Below, piece by piece: positions 53,817 through 54,835 of a stretch of DNA of 54,835 bases; the first letter of the stretch is position 1, and every line of letters starts with the position of its first letter. The position numbers and the translations under genes are program-made. The notes under the pieces were generated by a model, which saw nothing but the letters and a program-made list of their open reading frames with translations, had not been told where the DNA came from and made no database searches. Origin of the DNA: Acidobacteriota bacterium (GTDB lineage Bacteria; Acidobacteriota; Holophagae; Thermotomaculales; Thermotomaculaceae); assembly GCA_026986725.1 (NCBI GenBank), contig JALSOA010000028.1, forward strand, positions 1 to 54,835. Direction: 5' to 3'.

Positions 53817-54459
53817 AAAAGATATTTTGCAAAAAAAGGGAATATATCTCATACTTGATAAAAAACTTGCAGGCAACAGAACCTACCGAGAGATAATAGA
53901 AAAAACTGCGAAAAACGGGGTAAAAATGGTGCAGTTAAGAGAGAAGAACATATCGACGAGAAGATACCTTGAAACAGCAAAAGAAATAAAAAAAGTATGT
54001 GAAGAAAATAATGTTATCTTTATTGTTAATGACAGGGTTGATATAGCTTTTGCATCAGATGCAGATGGGGTTCACCTTGGACAGGAGGACCTGCCTGTTG
54101 AATATGCAAGGAAAATCCTTGGGAAGAATAAGATTATAGGCATTTCTGCGGGAAACGAGAGAGAATTTGAATATGCTTTGAAACAGGACATTGACTACAT
54201 ATCCCCCGGCCCTGTATTTGGAAGCACAACAAAAAAAGATGCAGGTACCCCTTGCGGAATTGAATTTGTCAAAAAAGTGTTATCAAAAACCAAAAAGCCT
54301 GTTATCCCCATAGGGGGTATAGATCTTAACAATTTGGAAAAATTGACAGAAACAGGAATAACCAGTATTGCCGTCATATCAGCAATACTAAAAGCACAAG
54401 ACATAGAACAATACACAATAAAAATGTATGAAAAGTTGAAAGTAGGTACCGGGCTTTAG
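53806..54459 (+). CDS. thiE: thiamine-phosphate synthase
   Basis: A 217-residue TIM-barrel enzyme. GVKMVQLREKNIS, FIVNDRVDIAFASDADGVHLGQEDLP, GISAGNEREF, YISPGPVFGSTTKKDAG, PVIPIGGIDLNN are ThiE signatures. It joins HMP-pyrophosphate and THZ-phosphate to thiamine phosphate; thiamine pyrophosphate is the cofactor of PFOR. The frame opens with TTG 53806, overlapping the protease end by 11 nt; no ATG fits. It shares no visible link with the secreted proteins upstream beyond position. Confidence 0.93.
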   Translation: MTIKKDILQKKGIYLILDKKLAGNRTYREIIEKTAKNGVKMVQLREKNISTRRYLETAKEIKKVCEENNVIFIVNDRVDIAFASDADGVHLGQEDLPVEYARKILGKNKIIGISAGNEREFEYALKQDIDYISPGPVFGSTTKKDAGTPCGIEFVKKVLSKTKKPVIPIGGIDLNNLEKLTETGITSIAVISAILKAQDIEQYTIKMYEKLKVGTGL

Positions 54460-54565
54460 GCACCGGGTATCAGGTGTCAGGTTTGAACTTATAAATTCCA
54501 AATTTTGAATTAAAAAAGGTATTTTTCCTCAAATCCATAATCCAAAATCTAAAATTCATAATCCA
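54459..54565 (+). repeat. degenerate GGTATCAGGTGTCAGG and AATCCAAAATCTAAAATT-type repeats, locus 3
   Basis: GGTATCAGGTGTCAGG at 54476-54486 region continues the repeat family of loci 1 and 2. From 54500 the tract turns to AT-rich variants (AATTCCAAATTTTGAATT, AATCCATAATCC) with no coding potential. Confidence 0.5.
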
Positions 54566-54663
54566 TCCCGCACCATAATGAAACTCTTATAGGCAATTGA
54601 CAAGCCCTCTTCTGCCATTTCAGAAATGGAATTGCTCCAAAACTCATGGAGCATGGTGCGGGA
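54566..54663 (-). repeat. 98-bp structured palindromic element with 11-bp terminal inverted repeats
   Basis: TCCCGCACCAT (54566-54576) and ATGGTGCGGGA (54653-54663) are exact complements. Inside, GCAATT (54593-54598) pairs with AATTGC (54630-54635), CCATTT (54615-54620) with AAATGG (54624-54629), and GCTCC (54634-54638) with GGAGC (54648-54652). The result is a branched fold. It lies 7 bases after the stop codon of the AAA-like gene on the minus strand. It could be a MITE-like element or a structured 3' RNA. Confidence 0.65.
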
Positions 54664-54670
54664 CTGAAGC

Positions 54671-54835
54671 CTAACACCTCTCAAACTTATGTTTGACTAT
54701 ATTTCTTTCTTCCTCACTGAAAACAATGCCAATAAGATAAATCTCATTTGCCTTATCCCTATACTTCTCAAAGTATCTCTTTTCCTTTATCTGGGTAAGG
54801 GGGTCTTTATCCAGCTTCTCCCCCTCTTTTAAAAC
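54671..54835 (-). CDS. AAA-ATPase-like / PD-(D/E)XK family protein, C-terminal part (partial)
   Basis: The last 54 codons of a gene entering from the right edge, ending at TAG 54671-54673. The sequence PLTQIKEKRYFEKY, then NEIYLIGIVFSEEERNIV, is the conserved C-terminus of DUF1703-type proteins, close to the end of their PD-(D/E)XK domain. It cannot be the same gene as the one at the left edge by simple circularisation: joining them would give about 283 residues instead of about 500. Confidence 0.8.
   Translation of the reverse strand, partial: VLKEGEKLDKDPLTQIKEKRYFEKYRDKANEIYLIGIVFSEEERNIVKHKFERC

Noticed and set aside
1-54835. CRISPR arrays, insertion sequences or prophage genes
   Set aside because: No regularly spaced direct repeats, transposase or integrase genes, or phage structural genes were found; the degenerate repeats at 2389, 23097 and 54459 have no spacers.
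1-54835. The window as a closed circle with one AAA-like gene across the junction
   Set aside because: Joining the two partial genes gives only about 283 residues, roughly 200 short of the family, so they are more likely two genes.

Overview
This is an AT-rich bacterial chromosomal window, densely packed with overlapping genes on both strands. A diderm envelope is implied by a LolA-like carrier, Tat translocation, a DapF-like diaminopimelate epimerase and several signal-peptide proteins. Anaerobic or fermentative metabolism is implied by a pyruvate:ferredoxin oxidoreductase operon. A selenocysteine tRNA shows a Sec-decoding lineage. A DUF6677-like membrane protein and a Ser/Thr kinase with C-terminal TPRs are compatible with Acidobacteriota or a neighbouring deep-branching phylum, but this placement is an inference. 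Recognisable sigma-70-type promoters (TTGACA-like, 16-17 bp spacer, TATAAT-like) precede many operons.

Layout. 1-2314: start of an AAA-ATPase-like/PD-(D/E)XK protein running off the left edge, an odd HAD phosphatase and an arginase-fold enzyme. 2315-3131: promoter, a candidate SAM-II/SAM-V-class riboswitch, a terminator and a small protein of unknown function. 3329-9641: two-gene membrane/secreted operon, mrp, tRNA-Sec, a membrane protein, a sugar-nucleotide epimerase, fetAB-like iron export genes and cmoA. 9613-12833: a decayed kinase-TPR gene with three lesions. 12980-14812: a secreted repeat protein. 14825-18454: minus-strand chain from tRNA-Met(CAU) through a zinc-ribbon protein, yggS, yggT and divIVA to hutI. 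18821-23093: translation operon ffh-rpsP-khpA-rimM-trmD-SPOUT methyltransferase-rplS, closed by a strong terminator. 23243-32803: tRNA-Leu then a proteostasis operon tig-clpP-clpX-lon-engB-rho-lolA-dapF plus an unknown. 32838-35211: transglutaminase-like protein and a membrane partner. 35201-37566 (minus): rsgA and a radical SAM protein. 37687-40422: tatABC, a nitroreductase and hslO. 40532-45047: pyruvate:ferredoxin oxidoreductase with a triple-fusion gamma/GltD-like/ferredoxin subunit. 45124-48884: tRNA-Leu, clpB, and divergent htpX. 48949-54459: two large secreted proteins sharing a four-module repeat array (one a metalloprotease), then thiE. 54459-54835: degenerate repeats, a structured palindromic element, and the end of a second AAA-ATPase-like/PD-(D/E)XK gene.

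Most of the window is housekeeping: translation, protein folding and turnover, export, and central carbon oxidation. The accessory part is the set of three secreted proteins built from one repeat module. Two of their promoter regions carry matching CRP/FNR-like palindromes at a similar distance from the -10 element, and one has a Shine-Dalgarno sequence inside an inverted repeat. With the candidate riboswitch ahead of an unknown small gene, these are the least explained parts of the window.
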